Of a DNA stretch of 64,000 bases, positions 36,503 through 48,242 are shown piece by piece. The stretch is from Eucommia ulmoides (Eukaryota; Streptophyta; Magnoliopsida; Garryales; Eucommiaceae). Position 1 is the stretch's first letter. Every line of letters starts with the position of its first letter. The translations under genes were made by a program, and so were the position numbers. The stretch lies in contig CM028328.1 in assembly GCA_016647705.1 (NCBI GenBank), positions 2,629,311 through 2,693,310 on the forward strand, written 5' to 3'. The notes beneath the pieces are model-generated. The model was not told where the DNA came from and ran no database searches. It was given only the letters and a program-made list of their open reading frames with translations.

Positions 36503-37340
36503 CTAGTTTTAGAACCGTATATTATGCGGTTCTAGTAAAAAAATTATATATATTTATTTGAATGAAAAAATTGCTCCCAATTTCCCAAATCAAACAATTT
36601 TTTTTGTTCTCAGTATTTCTTGCTCCCAATTTCCAAAATTTAGCAGAACATAACAGAAACACTAACCTTTATTTCCTGCAAATCAGAGGATCGAATTTCA
36701 ATTTCAAATATTTCTTGCAAATCATTTCAAACAAATAGAAAATCGGTCTCCATACAATTTCAGAAAATCCAAATGCAATTTCAGGGACTTAAAGTGAATA
36801 TTCTCTATTCCACATACAATGAGAATAACAGTTATAATATTTAAGTTCATAACGATACAGTAATTGAACAAATTTCCAACATGAGAAAAACCTCATTTCC
36901 ACCATTAACAATCATGTTCCTTTTCAAGCATTGGCAGCCTTTCCGAACAGAAAACCCTTTTTTATATCCTAAATTTCAATTCCAAGGCCAAAGTTCCATA
37001 GAACCACTCTACCTTTCTAATTTTTTTCTTGAGTAACTATTGTTTCAAAGTAAAACAAAAAGCAAGAGAAAAATGCAAAGAAAGAAATATAGGAAAAAAA
37101 GCATGGGATACAGATTCACCAAATCTAATAGAGTAATTGAACAGAGAGAGATTACCTGTTCGAGAACATAGAAAGAAGAGACGGATGGAGAATGGGGAAG
37201 GGGCCGGCTAAAAATAAGGGTTAGGGGAAAGAATGATCTGACCGTTGATTTTGTTGGAGCTAAAAGATTAGAGAAATGGTCTAATTTGAACTGTGGTTGA
37301 TTTGAGAGATTGACTTCTGCTTTTAGTATTATAATATAGA
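36503..37340 (-). mobile_element. Helitron, non-autonomous (copy B)
   Basis: On the minus strand the element starts TCTATATTATAATACTAAAA (37340 downward) and ends with a hairpin (gaaccgcat...atacggttc, 36533-36511) followed by CTAG at 36506-36503. It sits between A and T. These are the textbook Helitron ends. About 110 bp of its 5' end matches copy A (1002-2625). The 838-bp interior is AT-rich without a recognised gene or captured exon. It lies about 1 kb upstream of TSB. Confidence 0.78.
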
Positions 37341-37473
37341 TTATAATTATATTTTATTTTGTAAATTATTTTTATTTTTATTTCTATATGTAACTTTTTT
37401 CCCCAAACAAATAATAATGCATTTAATTAAAAATTAATTAATATTGAGAAGCAATTTTGGAAGGAATAGCTTT

Positions 37474-38180
37474 GGGTTAATTGTCTTCTACTCCCCTTAT
37501 ATTTTAGTCTTATTTTATTTTAACCCCTTTATTTTTAAAGCACGCACATCACTCCCTATGTTCTAATGAAAGAAACTCACATTTTATTAGAAAACAAAAT
37601 GGATTAATTATATTTTATTTTTTAATTTAAAATTATTAGTTAACAGTAATAAAAGAAAAAGTTAACATTGTCTCTCTATCGCTCGCATTTCAAAAAATTA
37701 CACTTTATCTATTTTTACTTTGAACAAAGTGATAAACTAATTTTTTCTGCTCAAAATGAAAATAAAATTTTATCAAATTTTTGGATGAATTAGATCAAAT
37801 TGTTCATTTATTTTATTTTATTTTAATTTTTAATCATAAATATAAAAAGTTAAATCAAAATTAAAATAAAAAAGATTTTTCGTCCATTTCATTCAAAAAT
37901 TAGATTGAAATTTTTAATTACATCAAATTTAAACATATTATGTTAATTTAAACAGAAAAAATTAGTTTCTCACTTTGTTCAAAATAGAAAAGGTAAAAAA
38001 TCTAGCTTTCTGAAGTGAAGAGCAGTAATGATAATTAGATAAAGTAAAAGAGGTAAAAGGTCAATTTACCCGTAAAAATTGAAATTATTGAAGTTGAAGG
38101 TGGTAAAGTGTAGGTTTTTAACGTATAGGGGAAACATAAAAGTAAATTAAAAGTATAGGGGGTTAAAAGGTAATTAATCC
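37474..38180. mobile_element. TIR element (MITE) just upstream of TSB
   Basis: The left end gggttaattgtcttctactc and the reverse complement of the right end ggattaattaccttttaacc form TIRs. Inside both arms are 'cccttatattttagtcttat' type stretches. A shorter related copy is at 53506-53900. The right end lies 120 bp before the TSB start codon, so it forms part of the upstream region. The superfamily is not clear. Confidence 0.65.
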
Positions 38181-38222
38181 AACCATATTTGGACCCGCCA
38201 TTGACGCACCAACCACCAACCC

Positions 38223-38231
38223 CTATTTAAA
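38223..38231 (+). promoter_or_regulatory. probable TATA box of TSB
   Basis: The text cccctatttaaatcgcg places TATTTAAAT 69 bp before the ATG at 38300, a fitting distance for a short 5' UTR. It lies immediately right of the MITE 37474-38180. Confidence 0.55.
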
Positions 38232-38299
38232 TCGCGAAGCTCAAAATTATCCACAAAAATCGATTTTTGAAAACTCTGCTTTTGGAGTCCACGCCAAAC

Positions 38300-41200
38300 A
38301 TGGCCTTCTCCTCCACCGCCGCCACCTGCAGAGCACAAACCACCTCGCCGCTGGCCAAACCCTACCGTCCCTCCCTTTTTCCCCACAATTTCGACAAATT
38401 TACGCCGTTCGCTCCCTCCTCTTCCGCCGCTCTCCCCAAGGCTTCTCCGATCGCGTGTACTCTCGCCGGAGCGTCCACGCATCGGATGGCGACGGATAAC
38501 GGACGGGCGGTTCTCCACCGGCCGGACTCATTCGGCCGATTCGGTAAGTATGGAGGAAAGTACGTGCCGGAAACGCTAATGCACGCCTTGTCGGAGCTCG
38601 AATCGGCATTCAATTTGCTCGCCGGCGACCTAGAGTTTCAGGTAAGGATGAAGTATGAACTCTCGAAATGCTTGTAGATTTTATTGTTTTTTCGATCTTC
38701 AGCATTTCCATTGATTGATTCATTCATGTTTACCATGAATAAGGAAAGATTCAATTAAATCTAGAAAAGATAACGCTTGAAATTTAATTATTTTGATTTT
38801 TAGGCGATTGTTTTATGGCATTGAAGTTAAATTAGGATTCCATTTAAACAGAGGAGGGAAAAAGATCAGATCAATGAAACTAGTTATTAGTCTAGGCTAA
38901 TTAAAAAAAAAGTACTTTGAGATTTCTTGGATTATATAATTCTCGAATTTAGGGCTGCGTTTGGTTAGTGTTTCTATTTCTGCTTCTTTTTTTTTCTCCA
39001 TGAAATCTCGATTTTAAACATGATTAAATGAACGAAAAACTTGTTTCTTTTTTGTTGGGTCAATACACATCGGATGTGGAAGGAATCGGTGGTCAAGGGC
39101 TGCTTATAAGTGTGAGGGAAAGCCCATGAGCTAGCTTTTGGGGTTGAGAGAGACCCAAGAGTCCACCCTACACCTACACCGGTATCACAACCTAGGTCAC
39201 AATAACTCTGGCCCAATAGCCACAAAAGAAGGAAGAGATTGGTCGATAGTTAGCCGACTAAAGGCCCGATATGTGAGGGAAAAATTGTTGAGTTTATTCC
39301 ACATCGGATGTGAAAATGGCTCGTAATCAGGTTATGAGTATGAGGGAAAAACTCACTTCATGAGTTAGTTTTTGGGGTTGAGAAAGGCCCAAGACCACCC
39401 TACTATTTTGTTCCCAGAAAATTGGTCTAAAAAACTTGGCTACAAAGGATAAGTATTGCTTTTGTTGTAGAAATGTAATAGGGCCTAACTCACACTCAAA
39501 AGACGCCTTGAAAGAAGAGGATTGTCCTAGACTTTATGTATAGCTGATGATCAGGTAACACGAGATTGAGATTCAACATTTGTTCCTGCTTTAAAGGATC
39601 TCTGAATCCAAAAAAGAGAGAAAAAAAAATCACTAACGGTTGAGAAAAATTGAGTAGAGAGGAGGCAGGGCCGGAGTCCTAAACTAATTAATCAAATCAA
39701 TGAAACTAATTAATCTACTTTGATGCAAAATACAATAATTTTATATTGGATTTCATGTATTAAGATCAATTGTATTGTTCTTCATGATTATAATTTACAG
39801 AAAGAACTAGACGGGATATTGAAGGATTATGTCGGTAGGGAGAGTCCTCTCTATTTTGCAGAACGTCTCAGTGAGCATTATAGGCGGCCTAATGGCGAAG
39901 GGCCTCACATATACCTCAAGAGGGAAGACCTTAACCACACTGGAGCCCACAAGATAAACAATGCGGTTGGCCAAGCTTTGCTAGCGAAGCGTTTGGGTAA
40001 AAAACGGATTATTGCTGAAACCGGGGCGGGTCAGCATGGAGTTGCCACGGCTACAGTGTGTGCTCGGTTCGGTTTGGAGTGTGTGATTTATATGGGTGCT
40101 CAAGATATGGAGAGACAAGCCCTTAATGTCTTTAGGATGCGTCTTCTTGGAGCCGAGGTTTTTTTTTTTTATAAGAATCCAATTTTTATTGAAGCTGAAT
40201 TTCTCCTGTTTGTTTTTAGTCATTTCTGTTTCTGTTCCCGAACAACAGAAATATGGGAATGCTTTTATCTGTCCACCAAATTTCTCTAGAGCGAATTTCT
40301 GGAGCCTGGACGGAAGAATTGAACCCTGATTTATGTTTCTGTTCTGATTTTTCATGAAAATATTGGATACAGAAACACTAAACAAACACCCGCTTCTGTT
40401 TTAATATATATATATATATATATATTGAAATCGGTTGGATTTTTAGGCTTCGCATTTGTTTTTTCCTGCTGAGAAATCACATTGCGAGTAATCATTTACG
40501 GTTAAGACGATGGGCAACTCGATTTATCAGCCAATGCAAGACATTGCGGTTGGCATTGTTTTAGTGTTTTTGCTCCCAGATTTCAGTTTCTGTTATTATA
40601 AAAATTGAAACAGAAACAAATATATTGGAACAATTATTGTCTGTTCTCTGAAACTAGAGTTAAAAATCTCGGAGCAGAACAGAAACAGAAACACTAAACA
40701 AATGCCACCTTCAACTTTCACTACAATCAATCTTTTATAGATTGTCTAACATACAGGCCTCTCTCTCTATATATATATAGGTCAGGGCTGTTCATTCTGG
40801 CACAGCCACACTCAAAGATGCAACATCAGAAGCCATAAGAGACTGGGTAACCAACGTCGAATCAACCCATTACATCCTAGGATCGGTGGCAGGCCCACAC
40901 CCGTACCCGATGATGGTGAGAGAATTCCACGCGGTTATTGGCAAAGAGACGAGAAAACAGGCTTTGGAAAAGTGGGGACGAGCGCCGGACGTTCTCGTTG
41001 CGTGCGTCGGTGGAGGATCAAATGCAATGGGTCTCTTTCACGAGTTTGTGGACGAGGAAAACGTGAGGTTGATCGGTGTGGAAGCCGCGGGGTTTGGGCT
41101 GGAGAGCGGTAAACATGCGGCTACTTTGTCTAGGGGAGAGGTAGGGGTTTTACATGGAGCTATGAGTTATTTGTTGCAGGATGAAGATGGACAGATTGTT

Positions 41201-41714
41201 GAGCCCCATTCTATAAGTGCAGGGTAAGTAATTTACTGTTTTTGTATAAAAAAATATATAAAAATTGAAGGAAAAACAACGTTTTTTTTTTAAATAAAGG
41301 CGAAAAATGTAAAAAAACGAAGAAAAAATAACTATTTTTCGGTTTTTAAATTGTTTTTTTATTTTTTTAACTGCAAAACAAATGCTAATTTGATTTTTTT
41401 TTTTGCTTAAAAAAAAAAATTACATAAATATAGTTGATTTTTTCTATGGAGTTCAAGTTTGTTTTGATTTTTTTGTTGCTTTTAGGTTGGATTATCCCGG
41501 TGTTGGACCGGAGCATAGCTTCTTGAAAGATATCGGGCGCGCTGAATACTATAGCATCACCGATGAGGAGTCATTGGAAGGTAACGAATATGCACATTTT
41601 TTCTTTATTAGATGGTATATATATCTTGCTCTGATGCCGATGGTACTGGTGTCATTTGTTTATTGTTTCTGTTCTCGTATTTTTGTTTCTGTTCTTAACA
41701 AAGAGTACGGTAAT

Positions 41715-41757
<43 letters not shown>

Positions 41758-44700
41758 TTATATTCTCAGATTTTTAGAACAAAATTCATGGAACAAAACC
41801 GAAATATATATTACCGCGCCTAATGGCTCATTTTGATTGAATTTCTTGTCCAATAGATCTCATGGCAAAAAATAATATCACACAATTCTGATTTATATAA
41901 ATATTTTTAATTAATTCGGTCATTTTGTTTTTGTTTCAAGTTTTATGGGAACAGAGTTGGAAACCTTGGAACAGAAACACTAAGGTGATATTTGTTTAGT
42001 GTTAAAAACTTAAAATTCCCAATATGTGTTTATGTTCCCAAAAGACTCTAAACAGAAACAAAAATGTGAGAATAATTTTGATCTTTTACCCAGAATTTTG
42101 TTCTAGAAGCCTGGAACAACAACAATTAAGCCTTTGTCCCACTTATGTAGGGTCGGTTACATGAATTCATTTACGCTATAGAGATCGATCAAGGGTCTTT
42201 CCCTCCGTCAGGTTTAATGTCGCCAAATCATTTCTAATAGTCTCGTCCCGCGTGTTTTTTAGGTCTACCTTTCCCTCTAGTAGTCCCTTGAACTTGAACT
42301 AAATCGCATTTTCTCCTTAGTGCTTTTATGAGTTTTCTATACACATGCCCAAACTATCATCAACGATTTTCTCTAATTTTCTTTTCGATGGGTGTTATCC
42401 TTAAATTTTTTCTAATAGTTTCATTCTTAATTTTATTCATTCTCATCTTTTCACTCATCCACCGCAGCATCCTCATTTCGGTCACCCCAATTTTCTGGAC
42501 ATGATTCGTTTTTACCATTCAACATTCTGAACCATAAAGAAGCGTTGGTCTTATAGCAATTTTTGTAGAAATTTTTTTTTAAGTTTCAACGGAATCCTAC
42601 GATCACAAATCACCCCAACTGCACTTCTTCACTTTAATCAACCTATCTTGATTCTATGCATAATATCTTCTTCGATTTCGCCATTGCTCTAAATCATTGA
42701 ACCTAAATATCTAAAACGATCAACCTTTGGCACCTCCTTGTCTCCAATTTTGATCGCACCGTCTCTCCAAGTATTACTAAAATTGTAATGCATGTATTCC
42801 GTCTTGCTTCTGCTAATCTTCAAACTTTTAGACTCTAACGCTTCTCTCCATCTTTCTAACTTAGTATTAAGACCTATTCTACTTTCATCCACTAATACGA
42901 TATCATTCGCAAACAACATACTCTAAAGTACTTCATCTTGAATATGTTTTGTAAACTCATTCATCAATAGAACGAAGAGGTAAGGACTTAAAGATGATCC
43001 TTGATGTAAACCTATATTAATAGGAAATACACAAGTATCGCTTCCTCTTGTTCGAATATTAGTGACTATACTTTCATACATATCCTTAATTACCTCGATA
43101 TACACATTGGATACCTGTTTTTTTTCTAACACCCACCACAAAACTTCTTTGGGTACCTTATCATAAGCCTTTTTCAGATTCACAAATACCATATGTAAAT
43201 CTCTCTTATTTTCTCTATATTTTTTCATTAATATCATGAGTAAATAGATAACTTCCGTGGTTGATCGACTGGGTATAAATTCAAATTAGTTTTCTTCTAT
43301 GCTTGTTTCATGTTTTATTCTATATTCTATCTCTCTTTCCCAAAGTTTCATAGTATGACTCATAAATTTTATGCCCCGATAGTTCGTGCAATTTTGAATA
43401 TCCCTTTTATTTTTATAGATGGGCACTAAGATACTCTTTCTTCAGTCGTCAGACATTTTCTTAGTCCTCAAAATGTGATTGAAAAGTCTAGTCAACCACT
43501 CTATCCCGATATCTCTCAAACTTTTCCACACCTCTATAGAGATTTCATTTGGCTTTACTGTTTTTCCAATTCACATCTTCCTTAGTGTTATTCTAACTTT
43601 CGAAGTCCTAATTCTCCTATGAAACCTATAAATCTTATCTGAAGATAAATTAAGCAACTCTAGTCTAGATTCCCCACGTCATTCTCATTAAATAAATTAT
43701 AAAAATAACTTCTCAATCGTTCCATAATTTCCTCATCTTTCACCAATACTTTTTCATCAGTGTCTTTAATGCATCTGACACTTCCAATATCTCTAGTCTT
43801 TCGTTCACGTCGCCTAGTAAGTTTAAATATATCCCTCTCTCCCTCTTTTGTATCTAACTTTTCACATAAATTATCATACGCCTTAAATTTTGATTCCTTA
43901 ATTATTTTTTTCGCCTCCGTTTTTGCATATTTATACTTCTCCAAACACTCTCGACTTCGATATTTTTGCAATTTTTTATAAGCTATTTTCTTATCCCGAA
44001 CGACTTTTTGGTCCTCCTCATTCCACCACCAACTTTCTTTATATCGTTGTCCTCCTCCTCTATAAACTCCTAAAACTTCTCTTTCTACCTCTCTAATACG
44101 ACTAGCCATATCAATCCACATTTTGTTCACATCCTCATGTCTCTTCTATAACTCATCTTTGTTAATTTTATTCTCAAACCACGCCATCTTTTTACTTCTT
44201 AGATCTCTCCAATGTATCATTGTATGCTTACTTATCTTATATTCTCGTTTCCACCCTTGAAACTTGAGATCAGTTACTATTAGTCTATGTTGGGTAGCAA
44301 TACTTTCTCCGGGTATGACTTTACATTCCTTAGATATTAAACGATCACTCGCCCTAGTAAGGATAAAATCTAACGATTCCTCTGTCCACTCTTAAATGTA
44401 ATAAGATGTTCATCCCTTTTCCTGAAGCATGACGCCATAGCAAAATCTAAAATTATCTCCCCCGTTGCATTCTTCTCTATAAATCCATAACCACCATGTA
44501 CTTTCTCGAAAATCCTCCGTTCCTTCCCGACATGTTCATTCAAGTCTCCCTCAATAAACATTTTTTTTTTTTTTTTTTCCTAAGAACAGAAAATCACTAA
44601 ACAAAAGTCATCCAAACAAACACCACCTTAATTACCTTCCCATTTGTTCTTTAAAAGAACTGGGGCTACACCCTCCAGGTTACAAAACAAAAACATAGCT

Positions 44701-44957
44701 TTTTTATGTTCCCAAAATTTCTATATTTGGGAACAGAAACACTTAAAGCTGAAATTTTTTGTGGTATATTATATGCAGCTTTTAAAAGAGTGTCTCGGCT
44801 AGAAGGCATAATCCCGGCCCTGGAAACATCTCACGCGTTGGCTTATTTGGAGAAGTTGTGCCCAACTCTACCTAATGAAGCGAAAGTCGTTCTTAACTTC
44901 AGCGGGAGAGGAGATAAAGATGTTCATACCGCCATTAAGTATTTGAAGGTCGAATAA
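38300..44957 (+). CDS. TSB: tryptophan synthase beta chain, plastid (471 aa, 5 exons)
   Basis: Exons 38300-38641, 39801-40157, 40781-41223, 41486-41580, 44779-44957 (TAA) give 472 codons with consistent phases, close to the 470 aa of Arabidopsis TSB1. The protein joins indole and L-serine to make L-tryptophan with pyridoxal phosphate, in the plastid with the alpha chain. Residues 1 to about 70 form a Ser/Ala/Pro-rich transit peptide ([16 protein letters not shown]). The mature part begins [29 protein letters not shown] holds the PLP lysine (about K165), ETGAGQHG the catalytic Glu (about E187), GGGSNAMG (310-317) the PLP phosphate loop, and [10 protein letters not shown] is near the C terminus. 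The ATG is the first after the TATA-like motif. Intron 2 has a weak donor (gag|gttttt). Introns carry a TRIM, several MITEs and a LINE. The gene appears intact. Confidence 0.95.
39053..39404 (+). mobile_element. TRIM-like element in TSB intron 1
   Basis: Two direct repeats of about 120 bp (39053-39172 and 39286-39404) share 'cacatcggatgtg', 'agtttttggggttgaga' and 'cccaagaccaccctac'; both start TGTTG. Between them ggtatcacaacct (39180-39192) resembles a tRNA-Met type primer site. This size and layout fit a terminal-repeat retrotransposon in miniature, with no coding. The repeats are well diverged, so it is old. Confidence 0.6.
40158..40780 (+). other. TSB intron 2 with two small MITEs
   Basis: Two units with ends of the ttagtgtttctgtttctgtt type lie here: about 40205-40396, ending acagaaacactaaacaaaca, and about 40548-40712, ending 'cagaaacactaaacaaatgc'. 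They belong to the same family as copies in intron 4, downstream of TSB and in GPT intron 2. An (AT)n run at 40404-40425 lies between them. Confidence 0.6.
41719..41753. repeat. poly(A) tract in TSB intron 4
   Basis: A run of about 35 A residues within a MITE-like unit (about 41650-41980). Confidence 0.85.
41982..44630. mobile_element. MITE in TSB intron 4, split by a LINE
   Basis: The left end aaggtgatatttgtttagtg and the reverse complement of the right end (aaggtggtgtttgtttggat, then tttagtgattttctg) are inverted repeats of the 'tttagtgtttctg' family. The LINE at 42115-44560 lies between the arms, so the MITE was present first. Confidence 0.55.
42115..44560 (-). mobile_element. RTE-type LINE, 5'-truncated, in TSB intron 4
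   Basis: The minus strand carries, in order, an endonuclease end (GDLNEHVG ... [20 protein letters not shown], 44561-44370), a linker ([20 protein letters not shown], about 44030), a connecting region with [18 protein letters not shown], and reverse transcriptase pieces ([37 protein letters not shown]; a finger reading [10 protein letters not shown] where an intact enzyme has FADD). This series is typical of plant RTE elements. The tail is a TTG repeat (plus strand aacaacaacaa at 42115). The coding frame has several stops and frameshifts, and the FADD catalytic motif is altered to FAND. It lies antisense to TSB within a 3.2 kb intron. Confidence 0.88.
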
Positions 44958-45301
44958 TTACTGGATTTTTTTTTTCATATTTTTTTTGAATTTTTTTGGG
45001 GAATTTTGGGAACACATTCTAAAGAAGATGCATATTTTTATAGGGGAATGTTTTGTTGTTTTCGAAAGTTCAATAAAATTTGTTTCTTTCACAAAATTTC
45101 TGGTATTGGAATGTTGAGTTGTGTATGTTTCTGTGCTTGTTCTTGTTCACATTAGAGAGAGAGAGCATGTTTTTGTTCTTGTTCTTAGAATCAGATCACT
45201 TTGGAGAGAGAGAGAGAGAGCGAGCGAGCATGTTTTTGTTCTTGTTCTTGTTCTCAGGAAGGAGAGAGAGAGAACAAAAACATGCACTACTAAAACAATC
45301 A
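44958..45301 (+). other. TSB 3' flank, GA-rich repeats
   Basis: It holds the likely 3' UTR; ttcaataaaatttg at 45068-45081 is a plausible polyadenylation signal. Further on (45153-45280) are (GA)n tracts and three copies of gtttttgttcttgttc. Confidence 0.5.
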
Positions 45302-45720
45302 GGTGGCCTTTGGTTAGTGTTTCTGGTTGTCTTTTTCTACCTCTAATAATAAATTGGGATAGGTCTTCTTTTGTCCTGGAGTATTACGGAAACAAAAACA
45401 TGTTTGGTAACAATCATTATCTTAAAATTGGAACATAAATAAAGAAGTATGTTTGGTTACAATATCTGTTTGTTTGTTTTTTTTGTTTTTGTTTTTTTTT
45501 TCAAATATATGACAATAAATATACATATTTTTTACAGGCGAGGTGGTGAGAATAATTTTGTGGGAGTGAATAAGAATAAACATTTTTTTGTTCTCATATT
45601 CTTTAGGAATTTCAAGAAACACTCTTAAAATAGTTTATCAAATGCATTTTTTGTATATTAATCACAAAAATTTTAGAGCAAAAATAAAAATCAGGGAACA
45701 AAAACAGTGACCAAACAGCA
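45302..45720. mobile_element. MITE of the 'ttagtgtttctg' family downstream of TSB
   Basis: The left end ggtggcctttggttagtgtt and the right end ggaacaaaaacagtgaccaa followed by acagca form imperfect TIRs. It is related to the element in GPT intron 2 (50292-50711), with which it shares 'tttttcaaatatatg/tttctttaaatgtatgg' and 'gaggtggtgagaataatttt'. Confidence 0.6.
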
Positions 45721-45947
45721 ATATTGATTTTGTGTTTTTTTTTTCCAAAAAATCTAAGACGTAAACAAAGATGTTAAAAACAAATAACAATAAGACCGTA
45801 CTTGGAAACACAAAATTAAAATCTTAGAATTCAAATTATGAATGAGTTGCATCGAAAATTTCGTACTTGGTAGCACAAAATTGAAAATTTCGGAATCAAA
45901 ATAAAAAATTGATACAAGCAAAATTTTAAATTTTTTACATGTTTTAA

Positions 45948-46302
45948 GAACACCTCCAACCCAAATAGACTTTTACATTAGTTAAAATACTATTTTGCTT
46001 CGTGAATAGTATTTTCGCTAATAGATATTTAGAATTGTACTCCAACCATGTTAGCTAAATAAGTATTTCAATTTTAATTTCTACTGAGTAATAATTTACC
46101 TTGTAGGTTGGAGTAGATAATTTTATTTTTGAATAAGCAAATTTGTAGTTATCGTTTCACCATTTTTTACCTGACCCTCAATTTTAGGTAGAAATGGCCA
46201 TAGTGACGGCTCTTGGTTGGAGCTTAAATTTTTAAGTTTGGTTAGGTAAAATAATAGTTACACCATTTGGCTCATGAGATGGTTAGTGGGTTGGAGATGC
46301 TC
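45948..46302. mobile_element. PIF/Harbinger-type MITE, 355 bp
   Basis: The TIRs read gaacacctccaaccca on the left and, reverse-complemented, gagcatctccaaccca on the right, with the 3-bp duplication TAA on both sides (45945-45947, 46303-46305). GAGCATCTCCAACC ends are a hallmark of plant Tourist/Harbinger MITEs. No coding. Confidence 0.85.
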
Positions 46303-46553
46303 TAAAAAATAAAGACGGAAAGACATTATAACGGTCCAAATTTAATTTAAAAAAATGAATGATTGAGATTCAACTTGTACAACCACTCAACCAATTTCAA
46401 ATTTCTCTACGCCACTCAATCCACTCAGTGATTTAAATGAAGAAATGATATATCAAGAAGAAAATTATCGCTTAAAAATTTCACACTTACACTTTCAAAA
46501 TAGTTTATTTTCATTACACTTTGTACCCTTCAAATTTAATATAGTACTTGTTA

Positions 46554-47167
46554 AGGTCCCGTTTGGTAACCATTTCCATTTCAGAAATTCCCATTTCATT
46601 CCCAGATTTTTGGAAATTCTGTTTGGGAATAGCGTTTGGTAAGTTTTTTTCCGTTTTCATTTCATTCCCATTTGAGAATTGTGCTCACTTTTTTCTTAAG
46701 AAATGAGAAATAAAAAAAAAGTTGTTTCTCATTATTCCCATTCCATTCCCAAAACACATGGTCACTGTTCATCCGCCGTCCGCCGGTCATCTCCGGCGAC
46801 CGTCGCCGATCACCGTCCGGGCGGAAATTTTCCGGCCACATCCGGTCGCCGGCCACTGTTACCCATCCGCCGTCGTCATACCGTCCAGTCGTCGCTGGCC
46901 GGAGCCACCGCCGGTCGGTCGTCGCCAGTGCTGGAGCTACCGTCAAACCACCGACGCTGGAGCCACCGCCGTCCAGCCAAAACAGAAAAGAAAAAAAAAA
47001 AATTAGGATAAAATCGTTACCAAACACATTCCCTTCCCAAAACAAAAAAAATAAATTATCGTTACCAAACGCAATTCTACTCTCAAGAAGAAAACAAAAT
47101 TCTCATCCCATCCCATCCCATCCTCATCCCACTGCTGGAATGGAAACAGAATTACCAAACTCCACCT
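46554..47167. mobile_element. hAT-like MITE, GC-rich core (copy 3)
   Basis: The ends read aggtcccgtttggtaacc and, reverse-complemented, aggtggagtttggtaatt. They are followed by 'cattcccagatttttgg' and 'tttgggaatagcgtttggta' as in copies 1 and 2. The core (46770-46980) is GC-rich with repeated 'cgccgg/ccggcg'. Open frames through the core are compositional. Confidence 0.78.
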
Positions 47168-47845
47168 AAAAGGATATTTATGTCTTTCATGTACTGTTTA
47201 AGGTTTCCCATATTACTTAGATTTTCTAGTATTATTTCCTGATTACTATTATAAATAGAGAGAGAAGTCAACACAATTGTTAAACCTTCTCATTTTTTTT
47301 TATCATCTTCTTACTTTAACAGTACATTTAAGCACGACAAATCCCTAGTATATGAAACTTGACCCGTTAGGTTAAAACTATAAACCTTGTCTGTATATAA
47401 ACACCTACACTTTGTACATCTCAAAATGAAATTTAAACGCATTTCATCACAATTTTTCCCATAATAAACTAAAAAAATTATTTTTGGACAAAATAGTTAT
47501 TTCTTATTGAAACAATGCTGAGTTCTTTGTTTCTTGCCCCAATCACAGAGGTGTAATAACTAACAAAAACATGCATTTATGCCTAATCATCTATATGAGG
47601 AGATAACTGTAGTGTTTTTCAACTCATTATTCACTATATCTACAAAAAAAAAAAAAAAAAGACGGTTCACCACGAAGAACGATAGCCGCTCGACGAACTC
47701 CAAAAATGATAAAAAAATAAAAAGAAAAAAGAAAACCAAAATCGCCGTGGAGAATCCGATGTCCTTGTTCAACCTCATCTTACTGTTTTGCCTGGAAAAA
47801 GAATCATATAAACACACTATTAATCAAGTAGTTTAGTCCAAAACA
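47168..47845. other. gene-free spacer between TSB and GPT
   Basis: AT-rich. It contains 'ctattataaatagagagaga' near 47248, which resembles the promoter end of an LTR, but no partner or LTR edge can be shown. Otherwise nothing is recognised. Confidence 0.45.
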
Positions 47846-48102
47846 TAAGGCGCCGTTCGGTAAAAACATTTTAAAGCATTTTTCATAATCAAAAAATTCA
47901 ACCGAACGATACTTGAAACGAAAATATCAAACGTGTAGGTAATATCTTAGTGTTTCCGTGTTGACAAAAATATTACAGAAGTGTAAAGTGAAATTCAGAC
48001 ACGGGAGCAAAGTGTCATTAACCCCTAAAAAATATAGTAATTGAAGAAATGAAAGACAAAAAAAAACATATTATGTTTAAGCGTTATCAAACATGCCCTT
48101 AG
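47846..48102. mobile_element. small hAT-like MITE near the 3' end of GPT
   Basis: The left end taaggcgccgttcggtaaaa and the reverse complement of the right end taagggcatgtttgataacg are TIR-like. Parts of its right half (47951-48045) recur at 48146-48240 outside the element. Confidence 0.45.
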
Positions 48103-48240
48103 TTTATTAATGACACTTAAACTCTGAACCACAAGAGGTTAAGAGGTTAAGTGCTGACAAAAATACTGTAGAGGTGTAAAGTACAATTCAATTCAAAGCA
48201 CAGGGGAGCAAAGTGCCATTAACCCCTCAAAATATAGCAA
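47951..48240. repeat. direct duplication of about 95 bp
   Basis: Copies at 47951-48045 and 48146-48240 share 'tgttgacaaaaatattacag/tgctgacaaaaatactgtag', 'aggtgtaaagt' and 'gagcaaagtg(t/c)cattaaccc'. Confidence 0.75.
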
Positions 48241-48242
48241 TG

